Assembly (NCBI GenBank): GCA_013287265.1 | Contig: JABDEC010000012.1 | Span: 1-32,854 of the forward strand | Direction: 5' to 3' | From: Candidatus Babelota bacterium | GTDB taxonomy: Bacteria > Babelota > Babeliae > Babelales > JABDEC01 | DNA: 32,854 nucleotides | Shown here: in pieces, positions 1 through 8,682 of the stretch | Position numbering within the stretch: the stretch's first letter is position 1 | How the letters are laid out: each line of letters opens with the position of its first letter | Notes under the pieces: model-generated | The model's database searches: none | What the model saw: only the letters and a program-made list of their open reading frames with translations | What the model was told of the DNA's origin: nothing | Position numbers and translations under genes: made by a program

Positions 1-891
1 TCTTTTGGTGATTTATTTCCGATAAAAGATCATGATGAAAGAAATTTGCCTTTTATTGAGTTAAAAAAAACTTTAAACAAATTAGGTATTAATTTAATTC
101 AAACAAAAGATTTAAAGAACTTAAATAATGTAAAATTAATAGTTTTTTTTAATATACCAATTAAAAAAATTGAAATATTGAATCAAATAAATAAATCAAA
201 AGCTGCTATTTTTTTGTGGGAACCGCCAACTACAAAGCCTTACAATTATGAACGCAAATATCACGCTACCGATAAAATATTTACATGGAATGATAACCTG
301 ATAGATAACAAAAAATATTTTAAATTTTATTATCCCGCATTAAGAGCGATGATTGAACCGGTTATGAATTTTGAAGATAAAAAATTATGCACTTTAATAG
401 CGGGAAATAAAAATTCATTTTATTCAAATGAACTTTATTCAAAAAGATTAGAAATAATCAATTTTTTTGAAAATTTTGAATCAGATTTCGATTTTTATGG
501 TACTGATTGGCCTGTAAAAAAATATAAAAATTATAAAGGAAAAATTTCTGAAAAAGTTGATATTTTAAAAAAATATAAATTTTGTATTGCTTATGAAAAT
601 ATTAATCAAGAAAAAGGTTATATAACTGAAAAGATTTTTGATTGTTTTTGGGCAGGCTGCATACCAATTTATTGGGGAGCGCCAAATGTGCAGGATTACA
701 TTCCTAAAGATTGTTTTATTGATAGAAGACATTTTAAAAGCGATTTAGAATTATATAAATTTTTAAAATCTATGAATAAAGAAATGTATGAAAGCTATAT
801 TGAAAACATTAAAAATTTTCTTAAAAGCGAAAAGGCTAGGTTGTATTCAATAGATAATTTTATTAGTATTTTTTTAAAACTTATCCGCTAG
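1..891 (+). CDS. GT10-type alpha-1,3-fucosyltransferase, 5'-truncated by window edge
   Basis: The frame is open from base 1, so the start lies outside the window; the TTG at 46 is internal and not a credible start. The visible C-terminal 296 residues match the GT10 fucosyltransferase pattern. A YKFCIAYEN segment is followed by GYITEKIFDCFWAGCIPIYWG, then NVQDYIPKDCFID (about bases 570-720). In GT10 enzymes this is the GDP-fucose-binding C-terminal lobe. The expected role is transfer of fucose from GDP-fucose to a glycan. No GDP-fucose synthesis gene is visible here. Whether it has a signal peptide cannot be seen. The gene converges exactly on the next one: its TAG (889-891) abuts the reverse gene's stop at 892-894. 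Confidence 0.85.
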   Translation, partial: SFGDLFPIKDHDERNLPFIELKKTLNKLGINLIQTKDLKNLNNVKLIVFFNIPIKKIEILNQINKSKAAIFLWEPPTTKPYNYERKYHATDKIFTWNDNLIDNKKYFKFYYPALRAMIEPVMNFEDKKLCTLIAGNKNSFYSNELYSKRLEIINFFENFESDFDFYGTDWPVKKYKNYKGKISEKVDILKKYKFCIAYENINQEKGYITEKIFDCFWAGCIPIYWGAPNVQDYIPKDCFIDRRHFKSDLELYKFLKSMNKEMYESYIENIKNFLKSEKARLYSIDNFISIFLKLIR

Positions 892-1713
892 CTATTGCCA
901 GCTATTTGCCCAATAATGAATTGCAAAGGTTTCTGATTTTATATAATTTAAAATTTTTTGACGCGGGATTAAATTTTTCCAATAATCCCTTCTTAATGTT
1001 GCAGGAAAGGGAAAAAAGAAAGAGGAAGGAAGAACAATTAATTTGTTGTTATCATTTTTTAATAAAAAATTTAAAACTTTTTTTGTAAAAAAATATGGTC
1101 CTGTTGCATCAATTATATCATGATTATTATTATTAAATTTTTTTAAAATCCGTATTTGTTCAATGCAATCTCTTATAACAGGATGATTGGCAATAGTTCC
1201 AATTATCCCATTTGCAATATGGTCTGTTTCGCATAATAGTCCGCAATAGAATTCAAATGAATCATGTAATATATCAAAATTTTTTAAACATTCAAAATCA
1301 ATATCAACGTAAACACCACCCAATTTATTTAATATTTCATATCTTAAAATATCTGATTTTTGACCCCAATTTTTGGAACTATCAAATGCAGTTTTATTAA
1401 TTAAATTGAAATTTTTTAAATCTTCATTTGTCCACAATTTATATTTCCAATTGGGATGGAATTTTTTCCAGCTTTCTATCATCCATTTAAATTTTTCTGG
1501 CAATGGATTCGGACCGATCCAAATTTGATGAATTATTTTTGGTATTTTATTATCAAATTCTTTATTAATATTGGCTTTGTTTTTTTCATAGCTTAGAGCA
1601 AATTCTTTTAATTCCTTAGTTATTTTTTTCGGACCAATATGCGCATTAAAAAAACCGGGAAAATCTCCTTTAAGTGAATAAACTAAAAAAAAAACAATAG
1701 AAATTTTTTTCAT
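892..1713 (-). CDS. GT32-like (OCH1/capsular type) glycosyltransferase, exported
   Basis: This 273-residue protein begins with a lysine-led hydrophobic stretch (residues 2-14) that looks like a signal peptide. The catalytic region carries the GT32 hallmarks: IPKIIHQIWIG near 57-67, a WGQKSDILRYEIL segment at 116-128, and GGVYVDIDF at 132-140, whose D137-x-D139 is the metal-binding DXD. GT32 enzymes transfer mannose, galactose or related sugars from nucleotide donors, and the sugar cannot be told from sequence. It is the last gene of a three-gene reverse operon (4363 to 892). Its ATG overlaps the upstream stop by one base (TAATG), which suggests translational coupling. Confidence 0.85.
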   Translation of the reverse strand: MKKISIVFFLVYSLKGDFPGFFNAHIGPKKITKELKEFALSYEKNKANINKEFDNKIPKIIHQIWIGPNPLPEKFKWMIESWKKFHPNWKYKLWTNEDLKNFNLINKTAFDSSKNWGQKSDILRYEILNKLGGVYVDIDFECLKNFDILHDSFEFYCGLLCETDHIANGIIGTIANHPVIRDCIEQIRILKKFNNNNHDIIDATGPYFFTKKVLNFLLKNDNNKLIVLPSSFFFPFPATLRRDYWKNLIPRQKILNYIKSETFAIHYWANSWQ

Positions 1714-2486
1714 TAATTTGTTTTTCTTAATAGAACCTGATATTCGTTTGCAAGAATTTCAAAACCATTTTTTAAGAAAAAATCGATCGAATATTTAGCT
1801 TTCCCAAAATCAGATTTTTCTCCGAATTTTTTTGGTGTTTGATTTTTAACATCGTCAATTAATATAAGACCATTTTTGGGTATTAAATTCCGTTTTACTA
1901 CGATTTTAGCTTCTTCTAATTGTAACTGGGCAGTTGGTTCAATTGGAGTCATATCACCTGTATCCATGTAAAGAAGATCAATCTTATTATTAAAATTTTT
2001 TAAAAAATCCAATGAAGATTCAACTTTATATTTTATTATATTTTCAAAGTTTTTAGTTATTATTTTGCATCTATTAATATGATTTGATGATATGTCTATT
2101 GTATAAATCATAGGAGTTAAACTTATTAAACATTCAGCTGCAACTCTTGTAAAAAATCCTGCTCCCCAATCCCATACTTCAGGATTGTTTGGTTGCCAGT
2201 ATTGTATATCATCACTATTGCAACCTACATGATTTCCATTTACAAAGCTTCTAGTGGTTCCCAATTCAACAACTATTTTTCCTTTATTTTTTAAAAATAA
2301 ATTAAAAGCACTTTTAAAAGTTTCATATCTTGATTTTGGCTTTATTGAAAAATTGGACCAATCTTGATTTTCATATGTACCATTTTCAAGAAAAGTTTTG
2401 TATTTATTTAAAATTGCTTCAATTTGATCTAAACATAAAATGTTATTTACAAAAAAAATTGATATTAATATAAACAATTTTTTCAT
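1713..2486 (-). CDS. Exported class I SAM-dependent methyltransferase
   Basis: The ATG at 2486 is chosen over the GTG three bases earlier because AAGGA lies six bases upstream. Residues 2-18 form a signal-peptide-like segment ending in ILC. Motif I of a Rossmann methyltransferase is VVELGTT (72-78), with an acidic position in YTIDIS (D131), MDTGD (174-178) and LIDD (209-212). This fits the Methyltransf_24-like group often found in sugar O-methylation loci. The substrate is unknown; a sugar hydroxyl is inferred from the GTs on both sides. Its start overlaps the end of the upstream GT2 gene and its stop overlaps the GT32 start, so the three are one transcription unit. Confidence 0.75.
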   Translation of the reverse strand: MKKLFILISIFFVNNILCLDQIEAILNKYKTFLENGTYENQDWSNFSIKPKSRYETFKSAFNLFLKNKGKIVVELGTTRSFVNGNHVGCNSDDIQYWQPNNPEVWDWGAGFFTRVAAECLISLTPMIYTIDISSNHINRCKIITKNFENIIKYKVESSLDFLKNFNNKIDLLYMDTGDMTPIEPTAQLQLEEAKIVVKRNLIPKNGLILIDDVKNQTPKKFGEKSDFGKAKYSIDFFLKNGFEILANEYQVLLRKTN

Positions 2487-2488
2487 CA

Positions 2489-4363
2489 CTAATCCTTTAT
2501 TTGATTTAAAATTTTATTTTCCAAGCAATATGCACATAATTTAAGGAATTTATTTTTTTTGTTCAAATTTGAATTTTTTATTTCATTTATTACTTGGATT
2601 AAAGTTAGCCTAAAATCATTGATATCAATTTTGCTGTCTTTAATTACTTTTTTTATTTTAAAAATTGTTGTTTTTACAGCTTCACTGTTAACTCTTGCAT
2701 CAGTTACCGGCGTACCGCCAACCTGATCCAATAATTGTTTTTTTTCTTCCAGTGTCATTAAGAATTGAACTTTTGAATATTTGTAAGATTCAACCATCAA
2801 TTTTCCAAAACTTTCAATAAAATTTTTTAATAAAATATTAGTTGATCCGGTTTTTTTAATTTTATTTAAATAACTATTTAATTCAATCCAATATAAATTC
2901 ATTTGTTTTAAATGGGGAATAATTTTTTCAACGTTTGTTTTTTTCTTATTTATTTTTTTATTTGGATTTTTAAAAGAATTCAAAAATTCTTCAAAAAAAT
3001 CGTTTTTAAGATTGGGCAATATTTTTATTCCCGATTTTGAATTCAGATTTATGTCAGATTCTTTAATTATATATTTATTTTGTAATGATTTTATAAATTT
3101 ATTTTTTGGAAAAGCAATTAGCGAGATATTATTTGAATCACATTTTGAATCGATATAAATATTATTTTCAAAAATTACATCGCAATTTGCATGTGAATCA
3201 AATAATAATTGAAAATTGTCTGCTTTTGTACGACGCAAATAAAATGATATGTCATTAGGTGAAACAGGTTTTTCAAATATACAATTGCTATTAGTTAAAA
3301 GAATAAATTCAGATTTATTTTGAATTAAAAGATTTTTTATATCCTTTATATCATCATAAAACAGATAATTTATATTTTGATTTTTAATTTGTGATTTATC
3401 ATTTGTAATAACAAAAATGTGTTCAAGATTTGATATATTGGTTTTGATTGAATTTACACATTTAATTAAATTATTGTCATTATTATTTATTATATAAATA
3501 TCGAATTTCTCATCATTATTTCTAGTTACAATTTTACTTTTGTTTAACGTTGAATAAATTTTTTTATTTTGAATAATTTTTTGTAATTTTTGTTGCAATG
3601 AAACATCAACTTTATGATCATTTAAAGGATTTATTAAATTATAAGTATATAAAATTCTATCAATAAATTTATGATTAGTTCCGGCCATTTCTAGCATTGG
3701 AAACATAAAAGCTTGATCCCATGTCATTTTATAAAATTTATTTTCATGTAAAAGATCTTTCAATTTTATTGCCTGGAACAACCATGCATAGAAAGTTCTT
3801 AAATGTGTAGCTAAAAATCCGTGTTCTCTAAAGCTAGAAGTTTTTGCAACTTCAATGGGATATCTATTTGCAAAGCCCGCATTTCCATGATTTTTCATCC
3901 GAGGAGAGAAATCTTGATATTGGCCAAAAGTTAAATAGATATTGTATTGATATTCGTTGTTTAAAATTGCTAATACATTATTATTTGCAAACCAGTCATC
4001 GCCATCTAAAGTAACGATAATTTCAGTCGGATGACATGAATGGATTGCATTATATAAATTGCATAAAGCGCCTCTTCTTTCCTTGTTTCGAATTAAATCT
4101 ATTTGTATTTTTGAATTAAATCTTTTTAAATAATCTTCAACTAATTGACCGGTTTGATCTGGTGAATTATCGTCTATATAAATTATTCTATAATTTTTAT
4201 AAGTTTGTGAAAAAACTGAAGAAAGATTCTGAATATAATAATTTTTATTATTATAAGAAGGAATGACAATAACAAATTTTTTTTGATCGCAATTTATTTT
4301 GAAAAAAAATAAAATTAAAGAAGCTATTGCAAAAATTTTCTTATTCATTGTATCTTTCTTCAT
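2489..4363 (-). CDS. Large GT2-family glycosyltransferase with C-terminal extension, exported
   Basis: The 624-residue protein starts with a signal-peptide-like segment (residues 8-25, ending KINCD). A GT2 domain follows: VIVIPSYNN (31-39), IYIDDNSPD (61-69), LDGDDW (119-124, the DXD) and TWDQAF (214-219, in the position of the acceptor-side acidic motif). GT2 enzymes transfer sugars from nucleotide donors by inversion. Residues about 285-450 look like a second, degenerate GT-A half (IYIINNNDNNLIKCVNSI, then FILLTNSNCIF) without an obvious DXD. Residues about 480-624 are lysine-rich and helical with no recognised domain. An in-frame ATG at 4348 gives an equally good signal peptide, and neither start has a strong ribosome-binding site. 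First gene of the reverse operon. Confidence 0.8.
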   Translation of the reverse strand: MKKDTMNKKIFAIASLILFFFKINCDQKKFVIVIPSYNNKNYYIQNLSSVFSQTYKNYRIIYIDDNSPDQTGQLVEDYLKRFNSKIQIDLIRNKERRGALCNLYNAIHSCHPTEIIVTLDGDDWFANNNVLAILNNEYQYNIYLTFGQYQDFSPRMKNHGNAGFANRYPIEVAKTSSFREHGFLATHLRTFYAWLFQAIKLKDLLHENKFYKMTWDQAFMFPMLEMAGTNHKFIDRILYTYNLINPLNDHKVDVSLQQKLQKIIQNKKIYSTLNKSKIVTRNNDEKFDIYIINNNDNNLIKCVNSIKTNISNLEHIFVITNDKSQIKNQNINYLFYDDIKDIKNLLIQNKSEFILLTNSNCIFEKPVSPNDISFYLRRTKADNFQLLFDSHANCDVIFENNIYIDSKCDSNNISLIAFPKNKFIKSLQNKYIIKESDINLNSKSGIKILPNLKNDFFEEFLNSFKNPNKKINKKKTNVEKIIPHLKQMNLYWIELNSYLNKIKKTGSTNILLKNFIESFGKLMVESYKYSKVQFLMTLEEKKQLLDQVGGTPVTDARVNSEAVKTTIFKIKKVIKDSKIDINDFRLTLIQVINEIKNSNLNKKNKFLKLCAYCLENKILNQIKD

Positions 4364-4418
4364 AAATTAAAGAATCTTAAAAATTTTTTTAATAAAAATC
4401 AATTTCTGAGGAATATTA

Positions 4419-5165
4419 ATGGAAGCCAAAAAATTTATTTTTTTATTTACATTCTTTATTCTAAATAACCTTTATTCAAATGAAAAGAAATTTAATATAG
4501 GTTATTTAATTGTTGCTACTGGCAGATATATTGAATTTGTAAAACCTTTAATTGAAAGTGCAAAAAAATATTTTTTAAAAAAACATAATGTTAAGTTTTT
4601 TGTGTTTACAGATGATAAAAATATTCAATCAACAAACGAAATAGTAATATTGACACATTCCAGATTAGGTTGGCCTTTTGATACCATGAATAGATATCAT
4701 GTTTATTATAAATATAAAGATTGTTATGAAAAAATGGATTATTTATTTGCAACTGATGCTGATTATAAATTTATTAATTTTGTAGGAGATGAAATTTTGG
4801 GCGAAAGGGTCGCGATTCAACACCCGGGCTTTGTTGGTAAAAGAGGCTCTTATGAAACAAATGTGATATCTAAAGCATATGTCGCGCCAAAAGAAGGTAC
4901 TTGCTATTTTGCAGGTGGTATATGTGGTGGTACAAAAAATGAATTTTTAAAATTGGCCAAAACAATTTATGAAAATGTGGATGAAGATCTTAAAAAAAAA
5001 TATATCGCTATTTGGCATGATGAAAGTCATTTAAATAGATATTTCATTAATTTTAAACCTACTGTTATACTCACACCGGAATATGGATGGCCTGAAGAAA
5101 TTAAGACAGATCGTAAAATAAAAGGTTTATTTTTATTAAAAAATCATAATGATTATAGAAAATAA
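4419..5165 (+). CDS. GT6-family (ABO/alpha-1,3-Gal type) glycosyltransferase, exported
   Basis: A GAGGAA ribosome-binding site precedes the ATG. Residues 4-20 look like a signal peptide. The rest matches GT6, the family of the ABO transferases and alpha-1,3-galactosyltransferase: DAD (113-115), HPGF (135-138), YFAGGICGG (163-171) and WHDESHLNRYF (199-209), whose E202 corresponds to the catalytic Glu. The expected reaction is retaining alpha-1,3 transfer of Gal or GalNAc from the UDP-sugar. As I recall, characterised bacterial GT6 enzymes carry NXN in place of DXD, so the intact DAD is notable. It is divergent from the 4363 operon and three bases upstream of the next forward gene. Confidence 0.88.
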   Translation: MEAKKFIFLFTFFILNNLYSNEKKFNIGYLIVATGRYIEFVKPLIESAKKYFLKKHNVKFFVFTDDKNIQSTNEIVILTHSRLGWPFDTMNRYHVYYKYKDCYEKMDYLFATDADYKFINFVGDEILGERVAIQHPGFVGKRGSYETNVISKAYVAPKEGTCYFAGGICGGTKNEFLKLAKTIYENVDEDLKKKYIAIWHDESHLNRYFINFKPTVILTPEYGWPEEIKTDRKIKGLFLLKNHNDYRK

Positions 5166-5168
5166 AAA

Positions 5169-6053
5169 ATGAAAATTAATAAATATATAAAAATATTTTT
5201 TTTAAATTTAATTTTATTAACACAATTAAGAAGTGATTTAGCAGATATAATAATATTCTCCTTTGATAGACCTTTACAATTATATGCCTTGCTAGAATCA
5301 ATTGATAAATATGTTAAGGGAATTGATAAAATATTTATTATTTATAGAACATCATCTGAAAGATTTAATAAAGTATACCAAAAAGTTTTTAGTGATTTTA
5401 CCAAACTTAATATCAAATCCTATAAACAAGGTAATGAACCAAAAAAAGATTTTAAACCTTTATTAATTAATTCTTTAAATCAGTGTAATAATTATTTATT
5501 ATTTGCGGTTGACGATATTATTATTAAAGATTTTATTGATATTAATGAATGTATAAAATATCTTGAAAATAATAATTATTATGGATTTTATTTGCGTTTG
5601 GGTAAGAATATAACTGAATGTTATACTGAGGGAATCAAAACTCCACTTCCACAAATTAAGCAATTAAATGAACAGCTTTTTGCTTTCAGTTTTGAAAATC
5701 AAAAAGGTGATTGGGGCTATCCGTCAACCGTCGATTTTACTTTATATAAAAAAGAAAAAGTTATAAATATAATTTTAAAAAATAATTTTACTTCGCCTAA
5801 TACATTTGAATCTATGTGGGCGAAAAAATTATCAAAAAAAGGTTTAATTGGCATTGCTTATAATGAATCAAAAATTATTAATATTCCGGCTAATATTGTC
5901 CAAAAAGATTATAATAATAAAAATATGAAGCAAGATTTAAACGATTTTTTAGAAAAATTTGAAAATGGCTTTAAAATAGATATAAATAAATTCTTTAAGA
6001 TAAATAATAAATCTCCGCATATAATTTCTAGTTTTGAATTTATCAATAAATAA
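5169..6053 (+). CDS. Putative GT-A-fold glycosyltransferase, exported
   Basis: A 294-residue protein with a hydrophobic N-terminus (5-22). The IIIFSFDRPLQLYALLESI segment (27-45) and YLLFAVDD (109-116) look like the nucleotide-binding start and the metal-binding acidic pair of a GT2-like GT-A fold. GDWGYPSTVD (180-189) is a second conserved-looking block. I do not recognise the exact family, and glycosyltransferase is the best guess from fold signature and context. It starts three bases after the GT6 stop without its own ribosome-binding site, so it is probably translationally coupled to the GT6 gene. Confidence 0.6.
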   Translation: MKINKYIKIFFLNLILLTQLRSDLADIIIFSFDRPLQLYALLESIDKYVKGIDKIFIIYRTSSERFNKVYQKVFSDFTKLNIKSYKQGNEPKKDFKPLLINSLNQCNNYLLFAVDDIIIKDFIDINECIKYLENNNYYGFYLRLGKNITECYTEGIKTPLPQIKQLNEQLFAFSFENQKGDWGYPSTVDFTLYKKEKVINIILKNNFTSPNTFESMWAKKLSKKGLIGIAYNESKIINIPANIVQKDYNNKNMKQDLNDFLEKFENGFKIDINKFFKINNKSPHIISSFEFINK

Positions 6054-6054
6054 T

Positions 6055-6724
6055 CTAAGTTTTTAAATAAATATGTAATATTGATTCTTTTTCCAAATTT
6101 TCCCATTCAGTACTTAAAACTTTTGAGTTTGATAAAATAAATTTTTCTATTTTTTCAATATTATAGTGATTATGATACAAGAGAGAATTATCAACTTTAG
6201 ATAAATCGATATGATCATTTTTTTTTGTTGATTTTATAAAAAAAATTATTATAACTTCATTTTTTGAAACTCTGATTAATTCACTTATTGCTTTTTGATA
6301 ATAAGGTAAATGTTCTAGAATATGTCTTGCATATGAACAATCAAATGAACTATTCTCTGAAGGTATTGATTCTATATTAGCCTCTTTTACATTGATCCCA
6401 AGTTTTAAGGCGCGTTGCACTAACTTTGGTGTTACATCCATACCAAAATATTCAATTTGGCAATCATCCTTTTTGAACCCATAATATTCAGTACATAAAC
6501 CACACGGTATATCAAGTATTTTTTTATAATTTTTTTGCTTAATATGTTCTCTGGCTTTAACTCTTGAAGATGCGTTTTCATTTCCAAGCCAGCTGGCGAA
6601 AGTCTGCCAATAGTTATCCAGGTTTTTTTTCCCACCATTCTTCATGGGGTTTTAATATTTTATAATTGCAGATTGATAAATTGTTTATTAAAAGAATAAA
6701 TAACAAAACAATAATTTTTTTCAT
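6055..6724 (-). CDS. Exported SAM methyltransferase, frameshifted at an A8 run
   Basis: A methyltransferase body is open from 6645 to 6055: ILDIPCG (motif I, about residues 43-49 from that ATG), FGMDVTP and a YARHILEHL segment, typical of Methyltransf_11. The ATG at 6645 has no ribosome-binding site and would give an untypical N-terminus without a signal. The better start is the ATG at 6724. It has AAGGA six bases upstream (6731-6735) and encodes a signal peptide (MKKIIVLLFILLINN) that runs on to HEEWWEKK before hitting a stop. Removing one A from the A8 run (T8 on the plus strand, 6623-6630) joins HEEWWEKN to LDNYWQTFASW in frame. The gene is therefore a recent pseudogene, an assembly error, or rescued by polymerase slippage. 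Confidence 0.7.
6623..6630 (-). other. A8 homopolymer frameshift site
   Basis: Eight consecutive T on the plus strand (A8 in the reverse-strand mRNA) sit exactly where the signal-peptide frame and the methyltransferase frame must be joined. Seven As would give a continuous reading frame from the ATG at 6724. Confidence 0.7.
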
Positions 6725-6730
6725 TTATTT

Positions 6731-6735
6731 TCCTT
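6731..6735 (-). promoter_or_regulatory. Ribosome-binding site for the 6724 start
   Basis: AAGGA on the reverse strand lies six bases before the ATG at 6724. It supports that upstream start rather than the ATG at 6645, which has no ribosome-binding site. Confidence 0.6.
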
Positions 6736-6867
6736 AATTGTGCAATTAATACTTAATCTTTTGAAAAATTATAATTTCTAACACCTAATAAAAGCAATAT
6801 TTAAAAATTGTTTAAAAGCTTGACTTAAAAATTTAATTGCAAAAAGTAGTTTTTTTTTAATTTTAAA

Positions 6868-6884
6868 TTGCCTATTTAAGGCAA
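6868..6884. promoter_or_regulatory. Small inverted repeat in divergent intergenic region
   Basis: A perfect 5-base inverted repeat, TTGCC-n7-GGCAA, lies in the 250-base space (6725-6974) between two divergently transcribed methyltransferase genes. It could be an operator or be chance. A TATAAT hexamer at 6921-6926 could be the -10 of the forward gene, but no convincing -35 is seen. No gene is evident in this space. Confidence 0.25.
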
Positions 6885-6974
6885 ATGAAAAAATTAAGAG
6901 TTGATAAAATATTGATTTTTTATAATTAAATAATTTATAAATAAAATGGTCTTTATAAAATAAGGGGTTTAAAA

Positions 6975-7688
6975 ATGAAAATTTATATATTTTTTTTAAT
7001 TTTGTTCTTTCAACAAATAAATTGTGATTTATTGACAATTAATAGTCAAAATAAAAAAGCTATAGAATATGTAGGTATAAATCATTCAGAAACAGGTAGG
7101 GCTCAATTAGACATTCTTCTTAATGAAGGTTTAAAACAAAACGATTATGTTTTAGAAATTGGATGTGGCGCATTAGTTGCTGCGATTCCAATTATTTCTT
7201 TTTTATATAAAAAACATTATTGCGGAATTGAGCCAAATAAATGGTTAATTGATTCATCACTTGAAATTGACCAAAATAAAAGAATCTATGATGAAAAAAA
7301 ACCAATATTTTTACACAATTTAAATTTTGATGCATCTGAAACAAATATTAATTTTGATTATATTTTAGCACATTCTATTATGAGCCATGCAGCTCATTGG
7401 CAATTGCCTTTATTTTTAAAAAATTGTTCAAGAGTATTAAAAAATGGTGGCAAATTAATTTTTTCTATTCGTTTAACTCAGCCAAATGAATTTGGCAATC
7501 CAGGCTCAAACGAAGAATCAAAATCTGATGTGTGGGTTTATCCTTCTAATACTTTTTTTGCTAAAGAAACTATAATAAAAGAAGCTCAAAAATATTTCAG
7601 AACAATCAGATATGAAAAATCTTATACTCGGTTAATTACTGCTAGCGATAAATCAGCATTTCACGATTGGTTTGTTTTAATAAAATAA
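6975..7688 (+). CDS. Exported class I SAM-dependent methyltransferase
   Basis: AAGGGG precedes the ATG at good spacing. Residues 2-17 are a signal-peptide-like segment ending QINC. Motif I is VLEIGCG (59-65), the acidic position at the end of the second strand is E86 in GIEPN, and a RVLKNGGKLIFS segment corresponds to the post-motif strand. This fits a Methyltransf_11-like enzyme. The substrate is inferred to be a sugar or glycan from context only. It stands alone between divergent and convergent neighbours, with its stop adjacent to the reverse gene ending at 7689. Confidence 0.75.
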   Translation: MKIYIFFLILFFQQINCDLLTINSQNKKAIEYVGINHSETGRAQLDILLNEGLKQNDYVLEIGCGALVAAIPIISFLYKKHYCGIEPNKWLIDSSLEIDQNKRIYDEKKPIFLHNLNFDASETNINFDYILAHSIMSHAAHWQLPLFLKNCSRVLKNGGKLIFSIRLTQPNEFGNPGSNEESKSDVWVYPSNTFFAKETIIKEAQKYFRTIRYEKSYTRLITASDKSAFHDWFVLIK

Positions 7689-8615
7689 TTACGTCAAAAT
7701 ATTATTAATAAAATTGTTTAATAAATTTGTTTTTTTTCTGTGATATTCTTCGCTTTGATTATTCCAATTTGAACCCGAACGATAATGTAAAAATCTTTTA
7801 TTAAATAAAAAATCAATATTTTCTGGTCCGGATTGAATAAAATTAATTTCATTTTCAGAAAAATTTAATTGTTTTAAAAGTACTGTATTGTGATTGCATA
7901 AATTTTTATTTAGATTAAAACAATTCTCACAGTAAAATTCTTTGATATTTTGGTTATTCAAATAATAAATTCTTAAATCAGGGTTATTTCTTAAGTAGAA
8001 ATATGTTTGTCCTCCTGCATCTACAGGCACATCGAAGACCTTTCCACAATTAAAATCCATATTATTTCTGTTGTGCAAAAATGGCATATTTAAAAAAGTT
8101 AAATGCACAGATAATTGAGTTATAATAAAATTGTTATTAGCTTTTTGTTGAGGAAAACTTACAATATCGTAGTTTTTTAAAAATTCCTGAATACTAAATT
8201 CTCTTATTAAAAAAATATCTGAATCTAATAAAAGAACGATATCATCGTGATTAAAGCCATAAGTATTTAAAGAATATTGTATAACATTACAACATCTGAT
8301 AGTAGGATGATTATAATCTTCACCTGGCCATCTTTTAAGATATGGTTTTGAATGAATATTTTGTGGAATTCGAATATGTTTTATATTCAATTTTTTACAC
8401 ATATTGGTTATTGATTTTTCATTTTCACTCAGGTCAGGGGCATCATTGAAAACCACAAATTCATAATCATCTTTTAGAAATTTTTTTAATGTTTTGTATT
8501 GTATTTCTATAAAATCTGGTCTGTTATAACTAAACGTAAAAATTAGAACTTTAGAATAAATTGATAATGTAAAATTAAGGATTAAAGCAAAAAGAATTTT
8601 CTTGATTATTTTCAT
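7689..8615 (-). CDS. DSD-family GT-A-like glycosyltransferase, exported (copy 1)
   Basis: A 308-residue protein with a signal peptide (4-20). The core reads KVLIFTFSYNRPDF (22-35), YEFVVFNDAPD (51-61), RCCNVIQYSL (107-116), then the DXD-like DSDIF (131-135), and near the C-terminus HYRSGSNW (277-284). Order and spacing suit a GT-A nucleotide-sugar transferase, but I cannot assign a CAZy family. A CENC pair (229-232) and C240 could bind metal. Intact paralogues are encoded at 22868-23794, 10873-11817 and in the 3' half of 17715-19538; a decayed one is at 14696-15390. AAAGGA precedes the ATG. It is divergent from the GT-B-like gene at 8683. Confidence 0.7.
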   Translation of the reverse strand: MKIIKKILFALILNFTLSIYSKVLIFTFSYNRPDFIEIQYKTLKKFLKDDYEFVVFNDAPDLSENEKSITNMCKKLNIKHIRIPQNIHSKPYLKRWPGEDYNHPTIRCCNVIQYSLNTYGFNHDDIVLLLDSDIFLIREFSIQEFLKNYDIVSFPQQKANNNFIITQLSVHLTFLNMPFLHNRNNMDFNCGKVFDVPVDAGGQTYFYLRNNPDLRIYYLNNQNIKEFYCENCFNLNKNLCNHNTVLLKQLNFSENEINFIQSGPENIDFLFNKRFLHYRSGSNWNNQSEEYHRKKTNLLNNFINNILT

Positions 8616-8682
8616 ATATTGTTTTCCTTTTTTATTTATTTATAAAATAATTGCGAGTGTAAAATCAATAAAGGGGTAGGGT

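Noticed and set aside
6778-7038. 86-codon reverse frame in the divergent intergenic space
   Set aside because: It overlaps the start of the forward methyltransferase, has no ribosome-binding site, and its Phe/Leu/Lys-rich product is what AT-rich non-coding DNA gives by chance.
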